Source: CAG-791 sp963655255 (GTDB lineage Bacteria > Bacillota > Clostridia > Lachnospirales > Lachnospiraceae). From it: a stretch of DNA of 11,957 bases. Of the stretch, positions 1-6,233 are shown in pieces. A program made the translations under genes and the position numbers. The stretch covers positions 1-11,957 of the forward strand of contig CAVKEB010000058.1 in the NCBI GenBank assembly GCA_963655255.1, written 5' to 3'. Under the pieces are notes generated by a model that saw only the letters and a program-made list of their open reading frames with translations, did no database searches and had not been told where the DNA came from. The stretch's first letter is position 1; each line of letters opens with the position of its first letter.

Positions 1-74
1 TCATCAAGAACTTTGCAAAGTATGAAGGCAACGAGGCCGGCAAGGCTCTGGTTGCAGCAGGCCCGAAGCTCTGA
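1..74 (+). CDS. pckA: 3' end of probable phosphoenolpyruvate carboxykinase (ATP)
   Basis: Only the last 23 codons are inside the window, read in the frame whose codons begin at base 3 and stop at TGA 72-74. The tail ends in KALVAAGPKL, preceded by a segment with IKNF and a Tyr-Glu-Gly stretch. This strongly resembles the C-terminus of ATP-dependent PEP carboxykinase as I remember it from the E. coli enzyme, which ends in a very similar Ala/Gly-rich AGP motif. That enzyme interconverts oxaloacetate plus ATP with phosphoenolpyruvate plus CO2 in the cytosol and is a common anaplerotic or fermentative step in gut Clostridia. A strong terminator follows 57 bases downstream, so this is the last gene of its transcript. 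The call rests on about 20 residues and is therefore tentative. Confidence 0.65.
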   Translation, partial: IKNFAKYEGNEAGKALVAAGPKL

Positions 75-131
75 TTTCATCCGGATCAGGGAAGACAGGC
101 GGCAGCGCTTCACAGGCTGTTATGATTGTTC

Positions 132-166
132 AAAGGCACAGACCCGCAGGGGCCTGTGCCTTTTTG
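132..166 (+). terminator. Intrinsic terminator after the PEP carboxykinase gene
   Basis: AAAGGCACAG at 132-141 pairs perfectly with CTGTGCCTTT at 154-163. Inside, after one A/C mismatch, CCC 143-145 can pair with GGG 150-152. The stem runs into a T-run at 161-165. This is a textbook Rho-independent terminator and separates the upstream gene from the phosphoesterase unit. Confidence 0.85.
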
Positions 167-177
167 TGTGCCCGGCA

Positions 178-186
178 TGCTATAAT
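178..186 (+). promoter_or_regulatory. Extended -10 promoter for a leaderless phosphoesterase transcript
   Basis: TGCTATAAT is a perfect TGN-TATAAT extended -10 element, 12 bases after the terminator T-run. No convincing -35 box lies 16-18 bases upstream; that region is the terminator stem. Extended -10 promoters do not need a strong -35. The expected start of transcription, 6-8 bases beyond the T at 186, falls at about 192-194, where the ATG of the next gene begins. No Shine-Dalgarno sequence lies between. Confidence 0.6.
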
Positions 187-193
187 AGACAAC

Positions 194-1204
194 ATGGCTA
201 CTTATGCAATCAGCGACATACACGGCGCATACGATGAATTTCAAAGGCTTCTCGACAAAATCCGGTTTCAGTATGACGGGTCGGACTCGCTCTATCTCCT
301 TGGCGATTACGGGGACTGGGGAGAGAAATCCATGGAGACGATTCTGGCAGTGAAACAGATGGACGAAGAGTATGACTTTGTCCACTGCCTGATGGGAAAC
401 CATGAGCTGATGTTCCTTGCCACGATCGAATACGGCATTACCGATGACACGGTCAGTGAATCGGCACGCAACTGGCTGGAAACCAACCGGGGGCAGGTGA
501 CATGGGATGCCTTTCGGACGCTTTCCGAAGAAGAACAGGAAAGCCTTCACCGGTGGCTGAAAAATCTCCCCTTTTCCTGCGACATTCCGGTGGACGGAAG
601 ACTGTTCATGGCGGCGCATGCCTATCCTTTTTTTGAAGATATGGAATATACGGCGGCACAGAGGCAGCGCTGCAGGATGGATTCGGTCTGGAGAAGGCTG
701 CTTCTGCGGGAAAATCCCTTCGCGGGATATCGCGGACGGAAGAATTACAGCATGCTGATCTGCGGACATACCATTACGGACTATTATTACGGGGAGCTGA
801 ACCGGGAAGCGGGAAAAAATCTTCTCGGCAGCTTCCCGCCGGCGCGCAACCGGATTTACCGGGCGGAGAAGTTCGTGGACATCGACTGCGGAGGCAAGTG
901 CCTTGGCTGGTCGGAGGAGGAAAATGCAGTCTCACACGCGGCGGACCGCGCGCAGCTGGCGGCCTACTGTCTGGAGACGGATGAGGAATTCTATGTCAGC
1001 CGTCCGAGAGGACCGGTGGAGGAAATGATGCTGGGCGAGAGCGTGCCCGGCTGGGAGCCTCCGGAGGTGGAACCGCCCAAAAGAGAGCCGCCCGGTATGG
1101 AGGCCCCGGAATTTCCGTTTCCGGAGCCGGGGAGCGGCAGGATAAGAAAGCTCGCGGACTGGGCGGAGAAGCGGATCACAGAACGGCTCGGAGAGGAATT
1201 CTGA
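194..1204 (+). CDS. Calcineurin-like metallophosphoesterase (PPP family-like)
   Basis: This 336-residue predicted cytosolic protein has the metal-binding motifs of a metallophosphoesterase in order: DIHG at residues 8-11, GDYGDWG at 37-43, GNHE at 68-71, a His at 142 (AAHAY), and GHT at 191-193. These ligands hold a dinuclear metal centre that hydrolyses phosphoester bonds. Relatives include Ser/Thr protein phosphatases and diadenosine tetraphosphatases, and the substrate here cannot be read from sequence. The second motif differs from the usual GDxxDRG: Trp42 replaces the Arg. Residues about 286-313 form a proline/glutamate-rich tail, followed by a short charged helix. I chose ATG 194 because DIHG normally lies within the first 10-15 residues. 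An in-frame upstream extension would run through the terminator. There is no ribosome binding site before 194, and an extended -10 sits directly upstream, which suggests leaderless translation. The next gene follows after one base. Confidence 0.85.
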   Translation: MATYAISDIHGAYDEFQRLLDKIRFQYDGSDSLYLLGDYGDWGEKSMETILAVKQMDEEYDFVHCLMGNHELMFLATIEYGITDDTVSESARNWLETNRGQVTWDAFRTLSEEEQESLHRWLKNLPFSCDIPVDGRLFMAAHAYPFFEDMEYTAAQRQRCRMDSVWRRLLLRENPFAGYRGRKNYSMLICGHTITDYYYGELNREAGKNLLGSFPPARNRIYRAEKFVDIDCGGKCLGWSEEENAVSHAADRAQLAAYCLETDEEFYVSRPRGPVEEMMLGESVPGWEPPEVEPPKREPPGMEAPEFPFPEPGSGRIRKLADWAEKRITERLGEEF

Positions 1205-1205
1205 A

Positions 1206-1667
1206 ATGAACGGACAGAGTTGGGGAATCCTTGCGGCGGGGGCAGCCCTCGTGGCGGGAATCGTGTGGTTTCTCCGCTGGGTCAACCGCAGGAGCAGGCC
1301 GCAGGAAGCGGAAATGGATGCCATGGAAGGCCATGACTTTGAATATTTCTGCGCGGACCTTCTGCGGGAAGCCGGGTTTGAAGAAGTGGAGGTCACGAGA
1401 GGAAGCGGAGACTACGGTGCGGATATCCTGTGTGAAAGAGACGGCGTGACCTATGCGGTGCAGTGCAAATGCTATGAGAGTATTGTGGGCGTGCACGCGG
1501 TGCAGGAAGTCTACGCAGGGAAGGATTTCTACGGCAGAATGGTGGCGGCAGTGATGACCAACCGGTCATTCACGGATCCCGCGAGAACGTGCGCGCGGCG
1601 GCTGAATGTCCTTCTCTGGGATCGGACGCAGGTGGAGAAAATGATGGAAGAGGCAGGGCGGCAATAG
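1206..1667 (+). CDS. Membrane-anchored Mrr-like restriction endonuclease-fold protein
   Basis: This 153-residue protein has one N-terminal membrane segment (about residues 6-25, rich in Ala, Gly, Ile, Val and Trp) followed by a basic stop, then a compact Mrr_cat-type nuclease domain. Visible motifs are the early helix EGHDFEYFCADLLREAGF (41-58), then GSGDYGADI (67-75) with catalytic Asp74, and VQCKCY (85-90) with Gln86 and Lys88. This is the D-(Q/E)xK signature of the PD-(D/E)XK fold. The downstream MTNRSFTDPA segment (117-126) also fits the family. Such proteins may cleave DNA or act in membrane-linked DNA quality control, and no specificity can be read here. The start ATG 1206 follows the upstream stop by one base, with GAGAGGA at 1191-1197 as ribosome binding site, so the two genes are clearly co-transcribed. 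Confidence 0.8.
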   Translation: MNGQSWGILAAGAALVAGIVWFLRWVNRRSRPQEAEMDAMEGHDFEYFCADLLREAGFEEVEVTRGSGDYGADILCERDGVTYAVQCKCYESIVGVHAVQEVYAGKDFYGRMVAAVMTNRSFTDPARTCARRLNVLLWDRTQVEKMMEEAGRQ

Positions 1668-1698
1668 GGGAAACGCTGATGTATGCGGCCCGTATTTA

Positions 1699-1707
1699 TG
1701 ATAGAAT
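1699..1707 (+). promoter_or_regulatory. Candidate extended -10 promoter for the pentose block
   Basis: TGATAGAAT matches a TGN extended -10 (TAGAAT at 1702-1707). No good -35 is seen at standard spacing. Transcription would begin near 1714 and give a leader of roughly 97 bases before the kinase start. The position in a 143-base gap between unrelated genes supports a promoter here. I saw no clear cre site or AraR-type operator. Confidence 0.4.
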
Positions 1708-1737
1708 ACATCTGTTGGACGTTCACTGGCTGTAAAA

Positions 1738-1763
1738 CGAAAGACCCGCTTGCGGACCTTTCG
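1738..1763 (+). promoter_or_regulatory. Imperfect hairpin in the leader of the sugar kinase
   Basis: CGAAAG at 1738-1743 pairs with CTTTCG at 1758-1763. After a 2x2 internal mismatch, CCG 1746-1748 pairs with CGG 1753-1755 around a CTTG loop. No T-run follows, so it is not a terminator. It could be an operator or an mRNA-stabilising structure between the candidate promoter and the start codon. The stem is short and may be chance. Confidence 0.3.
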
Positions 1764-1810
1764 CATCAGACCGGAGACCAGAACATTTACCACAGCATAA
1801 GGAAAAGGGG

Positions 1811-3415
1811 ATGGGAACAATGGATCAGGATCAGATCAGAAAGGAAATCGAGGACGGCAGGGCCGTTGTCGGAATCGAGTTCGGATCAACCCGCATCAAG
1901 GCAGAACTGATCGCAACGGACAACACACCGGTTGCAGAGGGAGCCTGGGAGTGGGAGAACCGTCTGGAGAACGGGGTATGGACATATTCTCTGGACGATA
2001 TCTGGAAGGGCCTGCAGGGATGCTATGCGGACCTTCTGGAAGATGTGAAGAAGAAATACGGCACGGTGATTCACCGCCTGTCTGCCATCGGCATCAGTGC
2101 AATGATGCACGGCTATCTGGCTTTCAACGACAAGGATGAGCTTCTGGTTCCGTTCCGCACCTGGCGCAATACCATTACCGGGGAAGCGGCAGAGAAGTTG
2201 ACGGAGCTCTTCCATTACAACATTCCGCAGCGCTGGAGCATCGCTCATCTGTATCAGGCGGTGTTAAACGGTGAGGAGCATGTGAAGGATATCCGCTTTG
2301 TGGCAACGCTTGCGGCCTATGTACACTGGCAGCTGACCGGACAGAAGGTCATCGGCGTGGGCGACGGCTCCGGTATGTTCCCCATCAGCATGAAAACCGG
2401 CGATTATGATGCAGAAATGGTGGAGAAGTTCAACGCGCTGATCGCAGACAAGGAATATTCCTGGAAGCTTCCGGATATTTTCCCGAAGAATCTGAAGGCC
2501 GGTGAGAACGCGGGGACATTGACGGAAAAGGGAGCGAAGCTCCTGGATGTCTCCGGAAACCTGGAGGCCGGGATTCCGCTCTGCCCTCCGGAGGGCGATG
2601 CGGGAACCGGCATGGTGGCGACCAATTCCGTTGCCAGAAGGACCGGAAATGTATCCGCCGGAACCTCGTGCTTTGGCATGATTGTTCTGGAACAGGATCT
2701 GAAGAACGTTTATCCGGAAATCGACCTTGTCACCACTCCTTCCGGAGATCTGGTGGCAATGGCACACTGCAACAACTGCACCTCGGACCTCAACGCGTGG
2801 GTCAGGATTTTTGATGAATTCTGCGAGGCCATGGGTGTGAAGGCGGATAAAAACCGCCTGTTTTCCGTGCTGTACAACAAGGCGCTGGAGGGCGATAAGG
2901 ACTGCGGAGGACTGCTGGACTACAACTATTTCTCCGGAGAGCCGATTACGAAGATGGACGAAGGACGCCCGCTTTTTGCCCGCACGCCGAATTCCAGCTT
3001 CACACTGGCGAACTTCATGCGCGTGCACCTGTACGCTTCCCTGTCTGTTCTGAAGACAGGCATGGATCTTCTTCTGAAGAAGGAGGGCGTGAAGGTGGAC
3101 AACATGATGGGACACGGCGGTCTGTTCAAGACGAAGGGCGTCGGTCAGAGCATTCTGGCAGCTGCCCTGAACACACCGGTAACCTGCATGACGACGGCAG
3201 GAGAGGGCGGCGCGTGGGGCATTGCCCTGCTGGCAGCCTACAGCGTTCGGAGTGAGGGGAAATCTCTGGACCAGTGGCTGAACGAGAAGGTTTTTGCGGA
3301 CGCGAAGGGCGAAACCATCCGGCCGGATCCGGCGGACGTGAAGGGCTTCGACGAGTATCTGGAGCGCTATGAGAAGGGCCTGCCGATTGAGGCGGCTGCT
3401 GTCCGGAATCTGTAA
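1811..3415 (+). CDS. FGGY-family carbohydrate kinase, probable L-ribulokinase
   Basis: This 534-residue protein is of normal FGGY kinase length and phosphorylates a sugar with ATP in the cytosol. Visible motifs are the N-terminal phosphate-binding strand VVGIEFGSTRIKAELI (19-34), a substrate-side MMHGYLAFN (98-106), GVGDGSGMF (182-190), EGDAGTGM (261-268) with Asp263 as likely catalytic base, GNVSAGTSCFGM (279-290) for phosphate contact, and AGEGGAWGIALLAAY (463-477) as adenine-side motif. The next gene is L-ribulose-5-phosphate 4-epimerase, so L-ribulose is the likeliest substrate. The protein is not the classical E. coli AraB type but one of the divergent FGGY groups, and xylulose or another ketose cannot be excluded. 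Start 1811 has AGGA at 1800-1803 as ribosome binding site; ATG 1820 is an in-frame alternative. The gene begins a run of five pentose enzymes. Confidence 0.85.
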   Translation: MGTMDQDQIRKEIEDGRAVVGIEFGSTRIKAELIATDNTPVAEGAWEWENRLENGVWTYSLDDIWKGLQGCYADLLEDVKKKYGTVIHRLSAIGISAMMHGYLAFNDKDELLVPFRTWRNTITGEAAEKLTELFHYNIPQRWSIAHLYQAVLNGEEHVKDIRFVATLAAYVHWQLTGQKVIGVGDGSGMFPISMKTGDYDAEMVEKFNALIADKEYSWKLPDIFPKNLKAGENAGTLTEKGAKLLDVSGNLEAGIPLCPPEGDAGTGMVATNSVARRTGNVSAGTSCFGMIVLEQDLKNVYPEIDLVTTPSGDLVAMAHCNNCTSDLNAWVRIFDEFCEAMGVKADKNRLFSVLYNKALEGDKDCGGLLDYNYFSGEPITKMDEGRPLFARTPNSSFTLANFMRVHLYASLSVLKTGMDLLLKKEGVKVDNMMGHGGLFKTKGVGQSILAAALNTPVTCMTTAGEGGAWGIALLAAYSVRSEGKSLDQWLNEKVFADAKGETIRPDPADVKGFDEYLERYEKGLPIEAAAVRNL

Positions 3416-3445
3416 TCCGGCCATTCGGTGAGAAAGGAAGAATCC

Positions 3446-4144
3446 ATGCTGGAAGAACTGAAAGAGAAAGTATATGAAGCCAATATGCTGCTTCCGAAGT
3501 ACAACCTTGTGACGTTTACCTGGGGAAACGTTTCGGGAGTCAGCCGTAAGGACGGCGTTTTTGTCATCAAGCCGAGCGGAGTTCCGTATGAGGAGCTCCG
3601 GCCGGAGGACATGGTTGTCGTGGATTTTGACGGCAACAAGGTGGAGGGAGAGATGAATCCCTCTTCCGACACACCGACGCATGCTTACCTGTATAAGCAC
3701 TGGGAGAGCATCGGAGGCGTGGTGCATACCCATTCTTCCTATGCGACGAGCTGGGCACAGGCGGGACGCAGCATTCCCTGCTACGGAACGACTCATGCGG
3801 ATTACTATTATGGAGAGGTTCCGTGCCTGCGCACTCTCAATAAGGAAGAGATTGACGAAGCCTATGAGAAGAATACCGGCGTTCTGATTGTGGATGAGTT
3901 CGCTCACATGAATAAGGACTGCGATGCGGTTCCCGCCTGCCTCTGCAAGAATCACGGACCGTTCGCGTGGGGCAAGGATCCGGTTGAGGCGGTTCACAGT
4001 GCTGTCGTTCTGGAAGAGGTTGCCAAGATGGCATACCGCACCGAGATCATCAACCCGAAGGTTGCCCCGGCACCTCAGGTGCTGCAGGATAAGCATTACT
4101 ACCGCAAGCACGGCGCGAATGCCTACTACGGTCAGGGCAAGTAA
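3446..4144 (+). CDS. araD: L-ribulose-5-phosphate 4-epimerase
   Basis: This 232-residue class II aldolase-fold enzyme interconverts L-ribulose-5-phosphate and D-xylulose-5-phosphate through a metal-assisted retro-aldol step. It keeps GNVSG (27-31) and KPSGV (42-46) for phosphate binding, the zinc ligands His94 and His96 in HTHSS and His170 in KNHGP, Asp119 in HADYYYGE, and the C-terminal KHGANAYYGQ with Tyr228. These match, one residue offset, the E. coli residues His95, His97, His171, Asp120 and Tyr229. Length also matches the E. coli enzyme (231). ATG 3446 is chosen because GAAAGGAAG at 3432-3440 gives good spacing and the family starts at this point. A GTG at 3428 would add six residues. 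The gene lies 30 bases after the kinase and is probably co-transcribed with it. Its frame stays open past the TAA stop into the next gene. Confidence 0.93.
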   Translation: MLEELKEKVYEANMLLPKYNLVTFTWGNVSGVSRKDGVFVIKPSGVPYEELRPEDMVVVDFDGNKVEGEMNPSSDTPTHAYLYKHWESIGGVVHTHSSYATSWAQAGRSIPCYGTTHADYYYGEVPCLRTLNKEEIDEAYEKNTGVLIVDEFAHMNKDCDAVPACLCKNHGPFAWGKDPVEAVHSAVVLEEVAKMAYRTEIINPKVAPAPQVLQDKHYYRKHGANAYYGQGK

Positions 4145-4170
4145 AGCAAGGATACCGGAAAGAAGGAAGA

Positions 4171-4274
4171 AACGGCAGCATCGGCGCTGCCGCATTCGGC
4201 AAAACTGCTGTACTCGAAGATGTTTGATGACATCTTCTCTCTGGTATCGCGGATTTTGCCTCAGCAAGGTATAA
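4171..4274 (+). repeat. Modular hairpin repeat, copy 1 (upstream of transketolase N half)
   Basis: This copy fills most of the 144-base gap between araD and the transketolase N gene. From 5' to 3' it holds hairpin CGGCAGC 4173-4179 with GCTGCCG 4186-4192, then GGCAAAA 4198-4204, then hairpin GAAGATGT 4216-4223 with ACATCTTC 4230-4237, then TTTTGCC 4254-4260, which can pair back to 4198-4204 and enclose the middle hairpin. It ends with AGGTATAA 4267-4274. Positions 4235-4274 match copy 2 at 7057-7096 in 39 of 40 bases, and 4212-4239 match 6971-6998 in 27 of 28. Positions 4186-4208 match copy 3 at 7171-7193 in 21 of 23. The end runs straight into the transketolase ribosome binding site. The exact outer boundaries are uncertain. 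Confidence 0.85.
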
Positions 4275-4280
4275 AGGAGG
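4275..4280 (+). promoter_or_regulatory. Ribosome binding site that sets the TTG start of transketolase N
   Basis: AGGAGG at 4275-4280, within AAAGGAGG, stands eight bases before TTG 4289. It abuts the last base of the repeat at 4274. It decides against the upstream in-frame ATG 4220, which lies inside the repeat and has no ribosome binding site. Confidence 0.85.
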
Positions 4281-4288
4281 AAATCAAG

Positions 4289-5134
4289 TTGAAGAATCTT
4301 GAACTGAAGAAGATGGCCAACGAGGTCCGCAAGGGAATCGTGACGGCTGTTCATTCTGCAAAAGCAGGACATCCCGGCGGATCTCTTTCCGCAGCGGATC
4401 TGTTCACCTACCTGTATTTTGAAGAAATGAACGTAGGACCGGAGATGATCGGCAATCCGGACCGCGACCGGTTCGTACTGTCCAAGGGACATACCTGCCC
4501 CGGACTGTACGCGGCAATGGCATTGAAGGGATATTTCCCGGTGGAGGAGCTGAAGACGTTCCGCAAGCTCGGAACAAGACTTCAGGGACATCCCAGCATG
4601 CAGTATCTGCCCGGACTGGATATGTCTTCCGGATCCCTGGGACAGGGAATTTCCGCAGCCTGCGGCATGGCACTTGCAGGGAAGATTGATCAGAAATCCT
4701 ACCGCGTGTACACGCTCCTTGGAGACGGCGAGCTGGAGGAGGGACAGGTCTGGGAGGCAGCGATGTTCGCGGGCGCCAAGAAGCTGGACAATCTCTGCGT
4801 CATCGTGGACAACAACAATCTCCAGATCGACGGCGACATTTCCGAGGTCAATAACCCGTATCCGATTGACAAGAAGTTTGAGGCATTCAATTTCCATGTG
4901 ATCACCATCAACGGACACGATTTCGATGAGATCCGCAGAGCCTTTGAAGAGGCAAGAGCCACCAAGGGCATGCCGACGGCAATCATTGCGAAGACGGTCA
5001 AGGGCAAGGGAGTCTCCTACATGGAGAATCAGGCATCCTGGCACGGCACGGCACCCAACGACGAGCAGTATGCCGTAGCGATGGAGGATCTTGCAAAGAT
5101 TGATGCAGAACTGGAGAAGGAGGGCGAGCAGTAA
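4289..5134 (+). CDS. Transketolase, N-terminal (TPP-binding) subunit
   Basis: This 281-residue protein is the pyrophosphate-binding half of a split transketolase, which moves two-carbon ketol units between sugar phosphates using thiamine diphosphate. Visible are AGHPGGSLS (26-34) with the substrate-contacting His28, KGHTCPGLYAA (66-76), GSLGQGIS (115-122), and the TPP/Mg motif starting GDGELEEGQ at 145 and ending with NNN at 175-177. Length is typical of the split subunit (about 270-285). TTG 4289 is used because of its near-perfect ribosome binding site; an upstream ATG at 4220 would add 23 residues encoded by the repeat. The stop TAA 5132-5134 overlaps the ATG of the C-terminal subunit by one base (TAATG), so the halves are probably translationally coupled and made in equal amounts. 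The closest alternative, a 1-deoxyxylulose-5-phosphate synthase half, is unlikely given the split layout and pentose neighbours. Confidence 0.93.
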   Translation: MKNLELKKMANEVRKGIVTAVHSAKAGHPGGSLSAADLFTYLYFEEMNVGPEMIGNPDRDRFVLSKGHTCPGLYAAMALKGYFPVEELKTFRKLGTRLQGHPSMQYLPGLDMSSGSLGQGISAACGMALAGKIDQKSYRVYTLLGDGELEEGQVWEAAMFAGAKKLDNLCVIVDNNNLQIDGDISEVNNPYPIDKKFEAFNFHVITINGHDFDEIRRAFEEARATKGMPTAIIAKTVKGKGVSYMENQASWHGTAPNDEQYAVAMEDLAKIDAELEKEGEQ

Positions 5135-6075
5135 TGGCAGACGTTAAGAAGATCGCAACCCGTGAGAGCTATGGACACGCACTGGCGGAGCTCGGTGCGG
5201 ATCATCCGGATATTGTGGTGCTGGACGCCGACCTGAAGGCCTCCACCAGAACCTCTTATTTTGCCAAGGAGTACCCGGAGCGTTTTTATGACTGCGGTAT
5301 CGCAGAGGGCAATATGATGACGATTGCGGCAGGACTTGCGGCAGCAGGAAAAATCCCGTTCGCATCGACTTTCGCCATGTTCGCGGCAGGACGTGCCTAT
5401 GAACAGGTGAGAAACTCCATCGGCTATCCGCATCTCAATGTCAAGATCGGCGCAACGCATGCCGGCATCACGGTAGGTGAGGACGGCGCGAGCCATCAGT
5501 GCAACGAGGATCTGGCCCTGATGCGCACCATTCCGGGTATGGTCGTCATGAGCCCGTCGGATGACATCGAGGCGAGAGCTGCCGTGAAGGCAGCGGCGGA
5601 CTATGTCGGACCGGTTTACATGAGATTCGGCCGTTATGCGGTTCCGGTTTTCAATGATCCCGACTACCATTTTGAAATCGGCAAGGGCAAACTCCTGAGA
5701 GAAGGCAGGGATGTCACGATCGTGGCAACCGGTATCTGCGTTGCAGCGGCACTGGATGCAGCGGAAACCCTGAAGGGCGAGGGCATTGATGCAGAGGTCA
5801 TCAACATCTGCACCATCAAGCCGATTGATGAGGAACTTCTTCTGGCCTCCGCAGGAAAGACCGGCAGGGTGGTAACGGCAGAAGAGCACAGCGTCATCGG
5901 CGGTCTCGGCGGAGCGGTTGCCGAGGTTCTGTCGGAGAAGCTTCCCACGAAGCTCTGCCGCATCGGCGTGCAGGACCGCTTCGGAGAGTCCGGAACGGCC
6001 GGCGAGCTGGTTGCGAAGTACGGCCTTGACGCAGCAGGCATTGCGGCGAAGACGCTTGCCTTTGTAAAGGGCTGA
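5134..6075 (+). CDS. Transketolase, C-terminal subunit
   Basis: This 313-residue protein is the pyrimidine-binding plus C-terminal half of the split transketolase and would assemble with the product of the preceding gene. It shows DADLKAST (31-38), CGIAEGNM (54-61) with Glu58 as the conserved TPP-activating glutamate, the FASTFAMFAAGRAYEQVRNS segment near residues 76-95, THAGITVGEDGASHQ near 109-123, and a C-terminal domain with TAEEHSVIGGLG. Length and motif order are standard. ATG 5134 shares its A with the upstream stop, and GAAGGAGG about six bases further up, inside the upstream gene, serves as ribosome binding site. In the pathway it joins xylulose-5-phosphate from AraD and ribose-5-phosphate into sedoheptulose-7-phosphate and glyceraldehyde-3-phosphate. 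The gene is followed by a 158-base gap with several hairpins. Confidence 0.93.
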   Translation: MADVKKIATRESYGHALAELGADHPDIVVLDADLKASTRTSYFAKEYPERFYDCGIAEGNMMTIAAGLAAAGKIPFASTFAMFAAGRAYEQVRNSIGYPHLNVKIGATHAGITVGEDGASHQCNEDLALMRTIPGMVVMSPSDDIEARAAVKAAADYVGPVYMRFGRYAVPVFNDPDYHFEIGKGKLLREGRDVTIVATGICVAAALDAAETLKGEGIDAEVINICTIKPIDEELLLASAGKTGRVVTAEEHSVIGGLGGAVAEVLSEKLPTKLCRIGVQDRFGESGTAGELVAKYGLDAAGIAAKTLAFVKG

Positions 6076-6084
6076 GAGAACAGG

Positions 6085-6116
6085 CACGCGGCAGACGGAA
6101 TGCCATGCCGCGCGTG
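6085..6116 (+). promoter_or_regulatory. GC-rich hairpin just after the transketolase C gene
   Basis: CACGCGGCA at 6085-6093 can pair with TGCCGCGCGTG at 6106-6116 with a two-base bulge. It begins ten bases after the stop. It has no T-run, so a 3'-end stabilising role is more likely than termination. GGCA could also pair with the nearer TGCC at 6101-6104. Confidence 0.4.
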
Positions 6117-6129
6117 AAATGGAATAACG

Positions 6130-6163
6130 GCCCGGGACTCTGTCACAGGAGCCCCGGGCATTT
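6130..6163 (+). terminator. Strong GC hairpin, possible weak terminator
   Basis: GCCCGGG 6130-6136 pairs with CCCGGGC 6153-6159. After an A/C mismatch, CTC 6138-6140 pairs with GAG 6149-6151. Only ATTT follows, so termination would be weak. It may instead mark the 3' end of processed transketolase mRNA. Confidence 0.4.
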
Positions 6164-6174
6164 GAAAGGCAACA

Positions 6175-6220
6175 GGTGTCCGCAGGGGCATCCGTTTTTC
6201 AGGGCACAAAGGCGTGTCCT
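6175..6220 (+). promoter_or_regulatory. Candidate attenuator/switch in the rpe leader
   Basis: Three segments compete. GGTGTCC 6175-6181 can pair with GGGCATCC 6186-6193 (one bulged T, one G-U), followed by G and five Ts at 6195-6199, which looks like a small terminator. AGGGCAC 6201-6207 can pair with GTGTCCT 6214-6220, or alternatively GGGCAC 6202-6207 with GTGTCC 6176-6181, which would break the terminator. The rpe ribosome binding site AGGTGA lies at 6223-6228. The pairings are visible, but regulation is inference. Confidence 0.35.
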
Positions 6221-6233
6221 ACAGGTGATCGAA

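Noticed and set aside
1731..1745. Possible catabolite-repression (cre) site in the kinase leader
   Set aside because: TGTAAAACG resembles the TGNAANCG half but has one extra base, and the second half does not fit.
4220..4288. ATG 4220 as the transketolase N start
   Set aside because: It lies inside the repeat, has no ribosome binding site and adds 23 residues with no transketolase similarity. TTG 4289 has AAAGGAGG at ideal spacing.
2264..5044. Very long open frame on the minus strand (over 900 codons) opposite the kinase, araD and transketolase genes
   Set aside because: It runs antisense across several well-supported genes, has no recognisable domain and reads as Arg/His/Leu-rich shadow sequence. 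The lack of stops comes from codon bias of the real genes.
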